Shown here one piece after another: positions 7,200 to 13,899 of a DNA stretch of 13,899 nucleotides. Each line of letters begins with the position of its first letter. Positions within the stretch are counted from its first letter, which is position 1. The stretch lies in the NCBI GenBank assembly GCA_026993275.1, contig JALWUB010000332.1, positions 1,430-15,328 of the forward strand. Reading direction: 5' to 3'. The DNA is from Robiginitomaculum sp. (GTDB lineage Bacteria; Pseudomonadota; Alphaproteobacteria; Caulobacterales; Maricaulaceae). A program made the position numbers and the translations under genes. Under the pieces are notes generated by a model. It made no database searches. It saw nothing but the letters and a program-made list of their open reading frames with translations, and was not told the origin of the DNA.

Positions 7200-7601
7200 T
7201 TATTTGTTTTGAACGGAAACCTTCACGGAGATTTTCTTGGCCAGGAACATGTCCTGCAAGTCAAGAATCGTCCCGATCTTGGCGCGCTGGTCGCCCTGAA
7301 TGACTCCGTCCGCCTTGGGATTTTCCGCCTTCATCTTTTCCAGAACGGTCGGCACGGCAGCCAGGGGCACAATCTTCTTGTCGATCCAGATCTGATTCTT
7401 GTCATCCACGGCCGCCATGATGGTCGGCTTTTCAGTTGGCAGGTCAACACTCCAGAACGGCTTGTTGACATCAACCCCCGGCTCCTTGACGAACACCGCG
7501 GTAACAATGAAAAAGATCAGCAGAATGAAGACGACGTCCAGCATTGGCGTCATATCCAGTTCGGCGTCTTCCATATCTTCTGACGGACGTCCAGCCATCA
7601 T
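7200..7601 (-). CDS. exbD: ExbD-family biopolymer transport protein (ExbD-b)
   Basis: This 133-residue protein has the ExbD plan: a short cytoplasmic acidic N-terminus (SEDMEDAE), the signature LDMTPMLDVVFILLIFF with the conserved membrane aspartate at D22, one membrane segment (about 21-38) and a periplasmic domain of about 95 residues. The aspartate is the residue thought to carry protons in the ExbB/ExbD channel. Its periplasmic part (PGVDVNKPFW onward) differs clearly from ExbD-a and from the fusion, so this is a second ExbD class rather than a recent copy. Two different ExbD genes in tandem are common in TonB2-like clusters. It begins 17 bases after the ExbD-a stop, with GGAG 4 or 7 bases before the two adjacent ATGs (7601 and 7598); either could be the true start. 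Confidence 0.93.
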   Translation of the reverse strand: MMAGRPSEDMEDAELDMTPMLDVVFILLIFFIVTAVFVKEPGVDVNKPFWSVDLPTEKPTIMAAVDDKNQIWIDKKIVPLAAVPTVLEKMKAENPKADGVIQGDQRAKIGTILDLQDMFLAKKISVKVSVQNK

Positions 7602-7618
7602 TTCACTCCATTAACCGC

Positions 7619-8035
7619 TCAGGAATTCTGCGCGGATTTACGCTGAATCATTGTCGGTGCGCCAGTGCGCTTGGCCGCATCAAACACTGTGATGGTCACC
7701 CCGTTGCTGGCCTCATCATCGGGGACAATGAGAATGGAGCTGTTGCCCTTTTCCGCACGGAAGCGCTCGATTGCAGGCCCGACCCGGCGCACGTCTGTCA
7801 ACTGGTCATTGACGAAAACGACATCGCGGTCGGTGATCTGGATCAGAATGACCGGATTGGACTTGTCGGGCTCGTCATTTTTCGAGGGCGGCGGCGGCAC
7901 CAGCGACACCGACTGTTCCTGGACGAACACAGCCGTCACGATGAAAAAGATCAGCAGGATGAAGACGACATCCAGCATCGGCGTCATGTCGACTTCAGCC
8001 TCGTCGCCTTGTGATTCGCCTCTGTGCTTGCGCAT
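7619..8035 (-). CDS. exbD: ExbD-family biopolymer transport protein (ExbD-a)
   Basis: This 138-residue inner-membrane protein couples proton flow to TonB. It has a hydrophilic cytoplasmic start, VDMTPMLDVVFILLIFF (15-31) with the conserved aspartate D22, a single membrane span to about 38 and a periplasmic domain with PVILIQITDRDVVFVN (61-76) and SSILIVPDDEASNGVTITVF (99-118). It starts only 5 bases after the ExbB stop, so the two are almost certainly translationally coupled. Its periplasmic domain is the closest local relative of the ExbD half of the fusion protein: both have a PPP-rich hinge, an ILIQ-T-x-(R/K)D strand and an I(V/I)P-(A/D) segment near the end. That makes ExbB plus ExbD-a the probable parent pair of the fusion. 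Confidence 0.94.
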   Translation of the reverse strand: MRKHRGESQGDEAEVDMTPMLDVVFILLIFFIVTAVFVQEQSVSLVPPPPSKNDEPDKSNPVILIQITDRDVVFVNDQLTDVRRVGPAIERFRAEKGNSSILIVPDDEASNGVTITVFDAAKRTGAPTMIQRKSAQNS

Positions 8036-8040
8036 GGCGG

Positions 8041-8574
8041 TTACCCCAGTTCCAGAGAGTCAGCAACGGACTGGGTGGCGCGCAGGGCCCGCCGTTCCAG
8101 CCGGTTCGAGAAAATCAGGCCGGACAAGGCCGCCACCATGCCGGCCATGGTCGGAATCGTCGCCTTGGAGACCCCTGCCGACATGGCCCGCACATTGGAG
8201 GTGCCGGTGGCCGCCATGATGTCGAAAACCTCGACCATGCCGGTCACCGTGCCCAGCAGCCCCAACAGCGGGGCAATCGCCACAAGCGCCTTGATCAGCC
8301 CCATGTTCTGCTCGGTGCGCTGGCGCACCTCCGAGATCAGCTGGGTGCGGATCGCATGCGCGAACCACGAGGTGTGGTCACTGCGCGCCGCCCACTTGTC
8401 GATGGCACGCTGGGCCACCTTCTTGTGCGCGAACTGGTAATAGGCAATCCGCTCCAGGATAAAGGCCCACATGAAGAATGTGGCGACCATGATCAGCAGG
8501 AGGACGTTCCCGCCCATCTCCAGAAACTGCTGGAGATGATCCAGGGCCACCATGGGGTTAAGCCAGCCAGGCAT
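8041..8574 (-). CDS. exbB: ExbB/TolQ/MotA proton-channel protein
   Basis: This 177-residue inner-membrane protein forms the ring of the TonB motor. It shows three membrane segments (about 22-44, 92-113 and 133-155) with the family core PLLGLLGTVTGM (102-113) and MSAGVSKATIPTMAGMVAAL (131-150). A cytoplasmic stretch (45-90) between the first two spans contains SDHTSW, also present in the fusion protein. It is shorter than E. coli ExbB (about 244 residues) because the cytoplasmic C-terminus is brief, as is normal for the TonB2-type ExbB. By eye, the position of the E. coli third-span glutamate (E176) holds lysine here. AAAGGA lies about 7 bases before the ATG. The gene sits between the TtpC-like gene (24 bases) and ExbD-a (5 bases), in a tight operon. 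Confidence 0.94.
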   Translation of the reverse strand: MPGWLNPMVALDHLQQFLEMGGNVLLLIMVATFFMWAFILERIAYYQFAHKKVAQRAIDKWAARSDHTSWFAHAIRTQLISEVRQRTEQNMGLIKALVAIAPLLGLLGTVTGMVEVFDIMAATGTSNVRAMSAGVSKATIPTMAGMVAALSGLIFSNRLERRALRATQSVADSLELG

Positions 8575-8598
8575 CCTGTATTCCTTTCCAGTCAGAGC

Positions 8599-9993
8599 CT
8601 AGGAGGACTTGTGTGTGCTGTTGTAGCGCGCCTCGGCATTGGCCGCGATCAGACCCGCGGCCTGCTCTTCCAGCACCTGCTTGAGCGAGCGGCTGGCGGC
8701 CGAGGCAAAGCTGTGCAGCAGCAGCAGCGGAATCGCCGACAGCAGACCCAGAACCGTGGTCACCAGGGCAAACGAGATCCCGTCGGCCATCCGCGTCGGG
8801 TCGCCGGCGCCAAACAGGGTGATGGCCTGGAAGGTCTGGATCATCCCGATCACCGTCCCCAGCAGCCCCATGAGCGGAGACACCGCGGCCAGCACCTTGA
8901 TCAGGCTGAGGCCGTAATCCAGCTTGCCGCTTTCCTTGAGGATGGCATCGTCAAGCTTCAGCTCGATGGTTTCGATGTCCTTGTCCTTGGCCTCTTCATA
9001 GGCAGCCATGATCCGGCCCAGCGGATTGTTCTTGCTGGGCTCGGAGCGGCGCATTTGCGCGCGCACCTTCATGGACGTGCCGAACAGGACAAACAAGCGC
9101 CAGACCCCGACGACAATGCCGATAACAGCCATCACCGTCACCGCATAGCCGATATTGCCGCCAGCCTTATAGCGCTCCATCAGGGTCGGCGTGTTGACCA
9201 CCAGGTTCAACAAGGTGCCGCGGGTCGGGTCGATCGGGCCCTTGACGATCTGGTCAGGGCTGGCCTTGGTGACATTGCGCGCCAGTGCCCGCAAACGCCT
9301 GGCAGGCTGGCGCGGCAGCACCGAAAGCTCGCTGTCCTCGATTTTCAGGAAGCGGGCATCCTTGGCCAGCCAGGAATCAAAGGCGCCGACACGGGTAATG
9401 TCCACCGGCTCGCCATTGTTCAGTTCGGGAATCGAGCCCTTGTAGGTCACCACTTCGGACTGCGCCCTGGCTTCCTGCAAAATGGTCTTGTAGATGTTTT
9501 CCAGCTCCGAGACCTGCGGCAGCTTGGAACTGTTGGCGACCTGGTCAAGCGGCTCCGCGCGGCCAGGATACTGACCGGTGATGAAGGACGTCTTGATGAT
9601 CGATTCCAGTTCGCCAGCCGCCTGGCGGGCAACGCCAAACAGCTCGCCAAACGAGCCCTGGGCAACGCGCAGATCATTATCAAGCTTCATGATCAGCATC
9701 TTGTTCTGATCAAGCTTCTTGTTGTTTTCCGCTTCCAGCTTGCGGTAATAGGCCAGTTCAGCCTTGGCCTTGTTCAGCAATTTCTGCTGCTGGGCCTTTT
9801 TCTGCATGAACTCCCGCACCCGGCGCTGGGCTTCGGCGCGCGCCTCACGGCTGTCCTTGCCAACCCGGGCAATCAGTTCGTCAATGGATTTGACCGGCGT
9901 GTTTTGCGCCATCGCCGCGCCAGCAGGAATGGCCAGGGCCGCCGCACCGGCAGCAACAACAGCCAAAATCGATTTCATCTTAAACATCATCAT
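8599..9993 (-). CDS. TtpC-like MotA/TolQ/ExbB protein with long periplasmic N-terminal domain
   Basis: This 464-residue protein has a signal sequence (likely cleavage after AMA at 27-29), a periplasmic region with a strong coiled coil (about 45-115) followed by about 150 further residues, and then three membrane segments (about 280-304, 361-386 and 405-430). The last two carry the MotA/TolQ/ExbB core, including SPLMGLLGTVIGMIQTF (372-388) and DGISFALVTTVLGLLSAIP (404-422). Length and plan match TtpC of the Vibrio TonB2 systems, an extra component needed alongside ExbB2, ExbD2 and TonB2. The periplasmic part may contact TonB, DUF3450 or the cell wall; this is inference. Three ATGs stand in a row (9993, 9990, 9987). 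AAGGA is 4 bases from the first and 7 from the second, so the second may be used. It starts 20 bases after the DUF3450 stop. Confidence 0.9.
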   Translation of the reverse strand: MMMFKMKSILAVVAAGAAALAIPAGAAMAQNTPVKSIDELIARVGKDSREARAEAQRRVREFMQKKAQQQKLLNKAKAELAYYRKLEAENNKKLDQNKMLIMKLDNDLRVAQGSFGELFGVARQAAGELESIIKTSFITGQYPGRAEPLDQVANSSKLPQVSELENIYKTILQEARAQSEVVTYKGSIPELNNGEPVDITRVGAFDSWLAKDARFLKIEDSELSVLPRQPARRLRALARNVTKASPDQIVKGPIDPTRGTLLNLVVNTPTLMERYKAGGNIGYAVTVMAVIGIVVGVWRLFVLFGTSMKVRAQMRRSEPSKNNPLGRIMAAYEEAKDKDIETIELKLDDAILKESGKLDYGLSLIKVLAAVSPLMGLLGTVIGMIQTFQAITLFGAGDPTRMADGISFALVTTVLGLLSAIPLLLLHSFASAASRSLKQVLEEQAAGLIAANAEARYNSTHKSS

Positions 9994-10013
9994 GTTTCCT
10001 TGCCACCTAAACC

Positions 10014-10784
10014 CTATTGAACCCTGGTTGCGCCAGGCAGAGGCGCAGGGAACACTTCCGGAGCCTTTTGCTCGTGGGCAATGCGGGTTGCCGATTGCAC
10101 ATCAAGCTTGAACTTGCTCGGCAAGTCTTCATAGGCCCCCTTGGCCTTGTTCCAGATATGCATGTCGCCATTGCTGTCCGTATAGACCAGGACAACCCGG
10201 CCAACGCGCAGGAAATCAACCTTGTGCGGCTCGCCATTCACCATGACGTTTTCCGAATAGGCCGTGGTCTGGTTGCCGTAGGAAAGCTCGATCTGGTAGG
10301 CGTTGATGATCTGCCGGTACAATTCCGCAGGCGACTGATTGGGATCCGCCGCCAGCTCCTTGAGCTTGACGATACGGGCCTTGCGCTCCTCCATCTGGAA
10401 CGGCACGTCGTGGGAGACAAAATCCTCGAGCGCGCCAATCATGCGAAGCATCATCGGCAGCAATTGCGACTGGATATCGCCAACACGGTCGATCTGGTTT
10501 TTCAGCGAATCGATTTCGTTCTGCTGGGATTTGAGGAAAATCTTCTGCTGCTCCACGTTCAGGGCAACGGTTTCCTTTTCCTGCAGGGCAGCGCGATATT
10601 CGCGCACCACATCGCCAACCTCGTCATCAATCTTGTCGATGCGGGCCTGGGCCGCAGCACCCGCCCGGGTGGCGCTTTCCGCCGTTCTGACCGCCTTCGA
10701 CAATTGCGCCTGTGCGGCGCCGCCAAAAGCCGCAACGGCGAGGGCCGCAACGCTGATGCGCGCCAAATCCTTAAATTTCGTCAT
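10014..10784 (-). CDS. DUF3450 periplasmic coiled-coil protein, first gene of the TonB cluster
   Basis: This 256-residue exported protein has a signal peptide (hydrophobic core 9-24, cleavage likely after AQA at 24-26). A long coiled coil (about 45-105) follows, rich in Q, E and K (NVEQQKIFLKSQQNEIDSLK). The C-terminal half contains LLPMMLRMIGALEDFVSHDV (108-127), a tyrosine-rich segment AYQIELSYGNQTTAYSE (162-178) and GRVVLVYTDSNGDMHIWN (195-212). This arrangement and length are those of DUF3450, which is regularly found just upstream of TtpC-like/ExbB/ExbD/TonB genes. No enzymatic role is known; a structural periplasmic partner of the TtpC-like protein is inferred from the paired coiled coils and gene order. 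I chose the ATG at 10784 because GGAG lies about 8 bases upstream and the signal peptide begins there; the frame runs open to 10850 without reason to use it. Confidence 0.88.
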   Translation of the reverse strand: MTKFKDLARISVAALAVAAFGGAAQAQLSKAVRTAESATRAGAAAQARIDKIDDEVGDVVREYRAALQEKETVALNVEQQKIFLKSQQNEIDSLKNQIDRVGDIQSQLLPMMLRMIGALEDFVSHDVPFQMEERKARIVKLKELAADPNQSPAELYRQIINAYQIELSYGNQTTAYSENVMVNGEPHKVDFLRVGRVVLVYTDSNGDMHIWNKAKGAYEDLPSKFKLDVQSATRIAHEQKAPEVFPAPLPGATRVQ

Positions 10785-11144
10785 GCCATGCTCCACAAAA
10801 GCCGTGCTCCAAAAAAATCTGCGCGGCCAGGCGAAACGGTCGCGCTGCAAACTCTAAAGATTTCTGGCAGAGCCCTGCCAGATACCCCCGCGTATCATGC
10901 ACAATCGCATGCCGCCGCTTGGCGAAAAAGTTGAAAGCGAGCCTTGCCGCGGCAATCGCGCCAAACTCCCCTTCCCACCGCGGCGGTTGATCCGCCGTCT
11001 TGTAAATCCGGCAGAGAGAAGCGCTGCCAGAACATCTTGGATTTGACGCTAACACTGTTCCGCCGCGCCAATCAATACGCAGAATGCATCAAACTCAGCC
11101 CGGCGTGCAAGTTAAACATGAAAACTCGTGCAATGCGGGAAAAA
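10785..11144. other. Gene-free upstream region of the TonB cluster
   Basis: This 360-base stretch between the DUF3450 gene and tRNA-Gln holds no frame I can support. It should carry the promoter of the minus-strand cluster, but I could not identify a -35/-10 pair with confidence and saw no Fur-box-like sequence. It contains one perfect inverted repeat (10863-10882). The tRNA 3' end lies at its right edge, and no obvious T-rich terminator follows the tRNA. Confidence 0.6.
10863..10882. repeat. Perfect inverted repeat upstream of the DUF3450 gene
   Basis: TCTGGCAG (10863-10870) and CTGCCAGA (10875-10882) are exact inverted copies with a 4-base AGCC spacer, about 80 bases before the DUF3450 start. 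It could be a regulator binding site or a hairpin in the 5' leader of the TonB-cluster transcript. It lacks a T-run on either side, so it is not a standard terminator. Confidence 0.6.
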
Positions 11145-11219
<75 letters not shown>

Positions 11220-11227
11220 ACACTGTT

Positions 11228-11245
11228 GCCGGCAAGCATGCCGGC
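11228..11245. repeat. Short inverted repeat between the MscS-type gene and tRNA-Gln
   Basis: GCCGGC occurs at 11228-11233 and 11240-11245 with a 6-base AAGCAT spacer, giving a small GC hairpin. It lies downstream of the MscS-type stop and just upstream of the tRNA on the minus strand. There is no T-run, so a terminator role is doubtful. Confidence 0.35.
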
Positions 11246-11324
11246 GGAGGCAGGGTCATAGCGCTCCGGCGCGGCGATGGCAACGGGGTTTGTTCAGCAG
11301 GCTGCGGCTTTTGCCCCGCTTTGT

Positions 11325-13829
11325 TCAGGACGCGGACTTGGGCTTTGCGGGCGATCGCTTTTTGCGGGATTTGCGCGCAGGCTTGTCTTCGGCGGGCGGC
11401 ACCAGGTGCACATCGCGTTGTGGAAACGGAATCTTGATGCCCTGTTCGGCAAAGGCGGCGTAAATGGCAAAACGCAATTCACTTTCCAGGCGGACCATGT
11501 CGTTCTGGCTGCGGATGTTGGTGAAGGCACGCAATTCGAAAATCAGGGCCGAATCGCCAAAGTCGACCCAGTACACCGCCGGCTTGGGCCGGTGCAGCAC
11601 CGAATCATGCGCACTGGCGCATTGCAACAGGATATCGCGCACCAGGTCCGGGTCTGTGCCATAGGCGACCCCGACCCTGAGCGTGGTCCGGCCGGTCCTG
11701 TCCTTGTGGGTCCAGTTGGTCAGCGGCGAGGACACGAGTTCCGAATTGGGCACCATGATCGAGGCGCGGTCGAAGGTGGTGATTTCGGTGGCGCGCAAAC
11801 CGATATTCTTCACCAGGCCCTGCCCGGCACTGCTGACCACCCAGTCGCCGATCTTGATGGGGCGCTCGAACAGCAGGATCAGCCCGGAAATGAAATTGTT
11901 GACGATGTCCTTGAGGCCAAAGCCGATGCCCAGGGACAGACCACTGGCAATCAGGGCAATGTTGGAAAAGGGCAGGCCCAGGGCGCTGAAGCCGACCAGC
12001 AGGGCGATGATAAAGCCCACATAGCCCACCAGCGCCAGAATCGAGGCATTGGCGCCAGCCAGTTCGCCCTGCACCTCCATGCCCTTGCGCAAATAGGCCC
12101 GCAGAATGCGAAACAGCAGCGACACCAGCATGAACGCGGCAATCGCCCAGAAAATCGCCACTGGCCGGATGACCGTGGCGCCCAGGGGAATGCCGGTGAA
12201 AAACTTGTTGAGCCACAGGTCGAGATCGGACACGCGGAAATTGGCCAGGTGCAGGAACACCCATGCCGCCACCGCCACCAGGGCGATATCGGCAAACAGG
12301 CGCAGCCAGATGTTCATGATGATGCCGCCGGGTCTTTCGCCCTTGTCCTGCTGTTGCGGCGGCCCGCCCCACAGCCAGGTCCAGAGAAGTGCGAAAATCC
12401 CATTGACCGAATGCCTGACCAGCACAAAGCCTGCCAGCACCAGGGTGGCGAGAATGACGGTCCAGATCAGGGTGCGACCAAACTCCACATAGCCCGCCAG
12501 CGCGCTGATGATGCCGGTCAGAGCCGCCAGAATGACCAGGGCCTGCAAGGCGGCCGCGCCGACATCGGGCATGGCAAAGCGGAACCGCGGCGCAGCGCCG
12601 CCGCCCTGCACCGCCAGCGCCATGCGCCAGGGCACTTGCAGGCCGGCCAGCAAGACCAGTATGGATGCACTCAAGGTGGTGACGGCGCTTTGCGCCTGCA
12701 CTGTCTCCAGCGACAGGCGCATGTGCGCGTGGGCAAAGGCCATCGCGGCCAGATGGTCAAGGGCAAACACCCACAGCGCCGCCATGGCAAAAAATGCCAG
12801 CGCGGCGGCCTGCCGGTCAGACAGATTGACCAGGCGCAAGGCAGGCTGGTTCGGCGACAGCAAGCCGGTGGCCATGGCATCGGCCAAAACCACCCCGCTC
12901 ACCGTCAGCAGGGCATGAAACACCAGCCGGGCCTCGTCTGCCGCAATCACGCCCAGCAGCCGCAAGGCCAGATAGAGCAAAAGCGCAGGCAGAACGAAGG
13001 CGCCCGCGCGCACCAGGGTGCGCACAAGGGCAATCGTCAGCCGCCGGTCAGCCCCACCCGGCGCATCCGGGCCCGCGCTCAGGAAAGGGAGCACGGCCCT
13101 GCGCTCCAGCCAGCCATAAAACGGACTGGCCAAAAGCACCAGCACGGCCAGCGAGAGCAGGGCCGCGCCAGCGCGCAGCACACGCTGGCCCGGGCTCAGC
13201 CCTGCGCTCCGCTCTTTCAGCCAGGCCTTCAGCCCGGCAAAGCTCTCGCCCGCCAGCGCGGCAAGGCGCGTCCGGACCGTGGCGGACAAGGGCGGCAGCG
13301 AGCGGCTGAACACGGTGGAAAAATAGAGCGCCTTGCGGCGGTCAGAGACCTGCTGGGCCAATTGATCGGCCTGATTTGCATTCAGCTTGGCGCGCACCAG
13401 CAGCCCCTCAATGGCGGCCACCTGCCTTTGCAGCGTTTTCAGTTTCGCCGCCGCCACCGGATCGGTCGCCGCCGGCTTGCCGTTTTCCCCCGTTTTGGGC
13501 GTGGCCTGCTCCAGCGCCGTATTGGCCGCATCGCTGGCCGCGCTCAATTGCCGGACCCGGTCAAGGGATTCCGCCCGCAAGGCGCTCAGATCATTGATCA
13601 GCTTCGACAATTGCTTGTCATCGAGGCGTTTTTTCTGCTTCAGGAGCAAGGCGTAGCCGTTCAGCTTCTTTTCGGTGGCGCTGACCTGGGCTTTCAGATC
13701 CTGCAGCGCGGGCGCGCCCTGCGCTGGCATGGCCCAGAGCAACTGGGCGAGCAGCATCAGCAGGGCCATGGTCGGCCACACGGGCACACGCATGGACCAG
13801 TTCCGCCTGAGTGTGCCCTGCCTTGCCAT
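11325..13829 (-). CDS. Large MscS-family mechanosensitive channel with long N-terminal periplasmic region
   Basis: This protein of about 834 residues opens on membrane tension to release solutes during osmotic downshock. It has a signal sequence (hydrophobic run after RRNWSMRVPVWP, ending near PAQGAP at about 35-40), a periplasmic helical region (about 40-205) resembling the DUF3772-type N-terminus of large MscS homologues, then about ten predicted membrane segments (about 215-625). The MscS pore helix and beta domain follow: LSLGIGFGLKDIVNNFISGL (about 631-650), LFERPIKIGDWV, and a cytoplasmic domain with IMVPNSELVSSPLTNW. The last 20 residues are strongly basic (KPARKSRKKRSPAKPKSAS). The start is uncertain: ATG at 13829 has AGGAGG only 2 bases away (AGGA alone is 4 away); GTG at 13850 has AGGA 6 bases away and would add 7 residues. 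It is probably a single-gene unit, unrelated to the TonB cluster. Confidence 0.9.
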   Translation of the reverse strand: MARQGTLRRNWSMRVPVWPTMALLMLLAQLLWAMPAQGAPALQDLKAQVSATEKKLNGYALLLKQKKRLDDKQLSKLINDLSALRAESLDRVRQLSAASDAANTALEQATPKTGENGKPAATDPVAAAKLKTLQRQVAAIEGLLVRAKLNANQADQLAQQVSDRRKALYFSTVFSRSLPPLSATVRTRLAALAGESFAGLKAWLKERSAGLSPGQRVLRAGAALLSLAVLVLLASPFYGWLERRAVLPFLSAGPDAPGGADRRLTIALVRTLVRAGAFVLPALLLYLALRLLGVIAADEARLVFHALLTVSGVVLADAMATGLLSPNQPALRLVNLSDRQAAALAFFAMAALWVFALDHLAAMAFAHAHMRLSLETVQAQSAVTTLSASILVLLAGLQVPWRMALAVQGGGAAPRFRFAMPDVGAAALQALVILAALTGIISALAGYVEFGRTLIWTVILATLVLAGFVLVRHSVNGIFALLWTWLWGGPPQQQDKGERPGGIIMNIWLRLFADIALVAVAAWVFLHLANFRVSDLDLWLNKFFTGIPLGATVIRPVAIFWAIAAFMLVSLLFRILRAYLRKGMEVQGELAGANASILALVGYVGFIIALLVGFSALGLPFSNIALIASGLSLGIGFGLKDIVNNFISGLILLFERPIKIGDWVVSSAGQGLVKNIGLRATEITTFDRASIMVPNSELVSSPLTNWTHKDRTGRTTLRVGVAYGTDPDLVRDILLQCASAHDSVLHRPKPAVYWVDFGDSALIFELRAFTNIRSQNDMVRLESELRFAIYAAFAEQGIKIPFPQRDVHLVPPAEDKPARKSRKKRSPAKPKSAS

Positions 13830-13899
13830 CGCCTCCTGCCCTGTCCCCACCGGAAATCCTGCGCCAAGCGTATCACCGGCGGCCCGGTTGAAAAGTGCT

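Noticed and set aside
8011..10020. A 669-codon open frame on the + strand opposite the ExbB and TtpC-like genes.
   Set aside because: It is antisense to two well-supported family members and has low-complexity H/Q/R/G-rich composition typical of a shadow frame in GC-rich DNA.
10771..11055. A 94-codon minus-strand frame overlapping the DUF3450 start.
   Set aside because: No domain or good ribosome site is seen, and it overlaps the likely promoter region and the real start at 10784.

Overview
The window looks like a chromosomal segment of a GC-rich alphaproteobacterium. The main pointer is the left-edge fragment, which ends in the DUF6456 pattern I associate with Alphaproteobacteria. A CCA-encoded tRNA-Gln(UUG) and generally high GC fit this. 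Order or genus cannot be fixed from the sequence; a marine or aquatic lineage relying on TonB-dependent receptors is only a guess. I saw no mobile element, CRISPR array or phage gene.

Layout. On the + strand: the C-terminal end of a DUF6456 protein (1-332), a methionine sulfoxide reductase B (365-733) and an oligopeptidase B-type serine peptidase (776-2899). A strong bidirectional hairpin terminator (2898-2926) separates these from a long minus-strand cluster. In transcription order the cluster is: DUF3450 coiled-coil periplasmic protein (10784-10014), TtpC-like MotA/TolQ/ExbB protein with a long periplasmic N-terminus (9993-8599), ExbB (8574-8041), ExbD-a (8035-7619), ExbD-b (7601-7200), a single-chain ExbB-ExbD fusion (7050-6103), TonB-a (5995-5351), TonB-b (5084-4482) and an exported TPR protein (4424-2952). 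Upstream lie a 360-bp gap without a convincing gene, a minus-strand tRNA-Gln (11219-11145) and a minus-strand large MscS-family channel (13829-11325).

How the genes work together. DUF3450, TtpC-like protein, ExbB, ExbD, ExbD, TonB and TPR resemble the extended TonB2-type energy-transducing systems described in Vibrio and related Proteobacteria. In these, an inner-membrane proton-driven motor energises outer-membrane TonB-dependent receptors through TonB. No receptor lies in the window, so the substrate is unknown.

The unusual part is an apparent extra module between ExbD-b and TonB-b: an in-frame ExbB-ExbD fusion followed by a second TonB. Both halves of the fusion closely resemble the neighbouring ExbB and ExbD-a, and TonB-a resembles TonB-b, so a local duplication followed by gene fusion is likely. 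The join is compatible with the known membrane topology. However, it fixes a 1:1 ExbB:ExbD ratio within each chain, unlike the roughly 5:2 motor known from structures. This is the best candidate for a previously undescribed system here.
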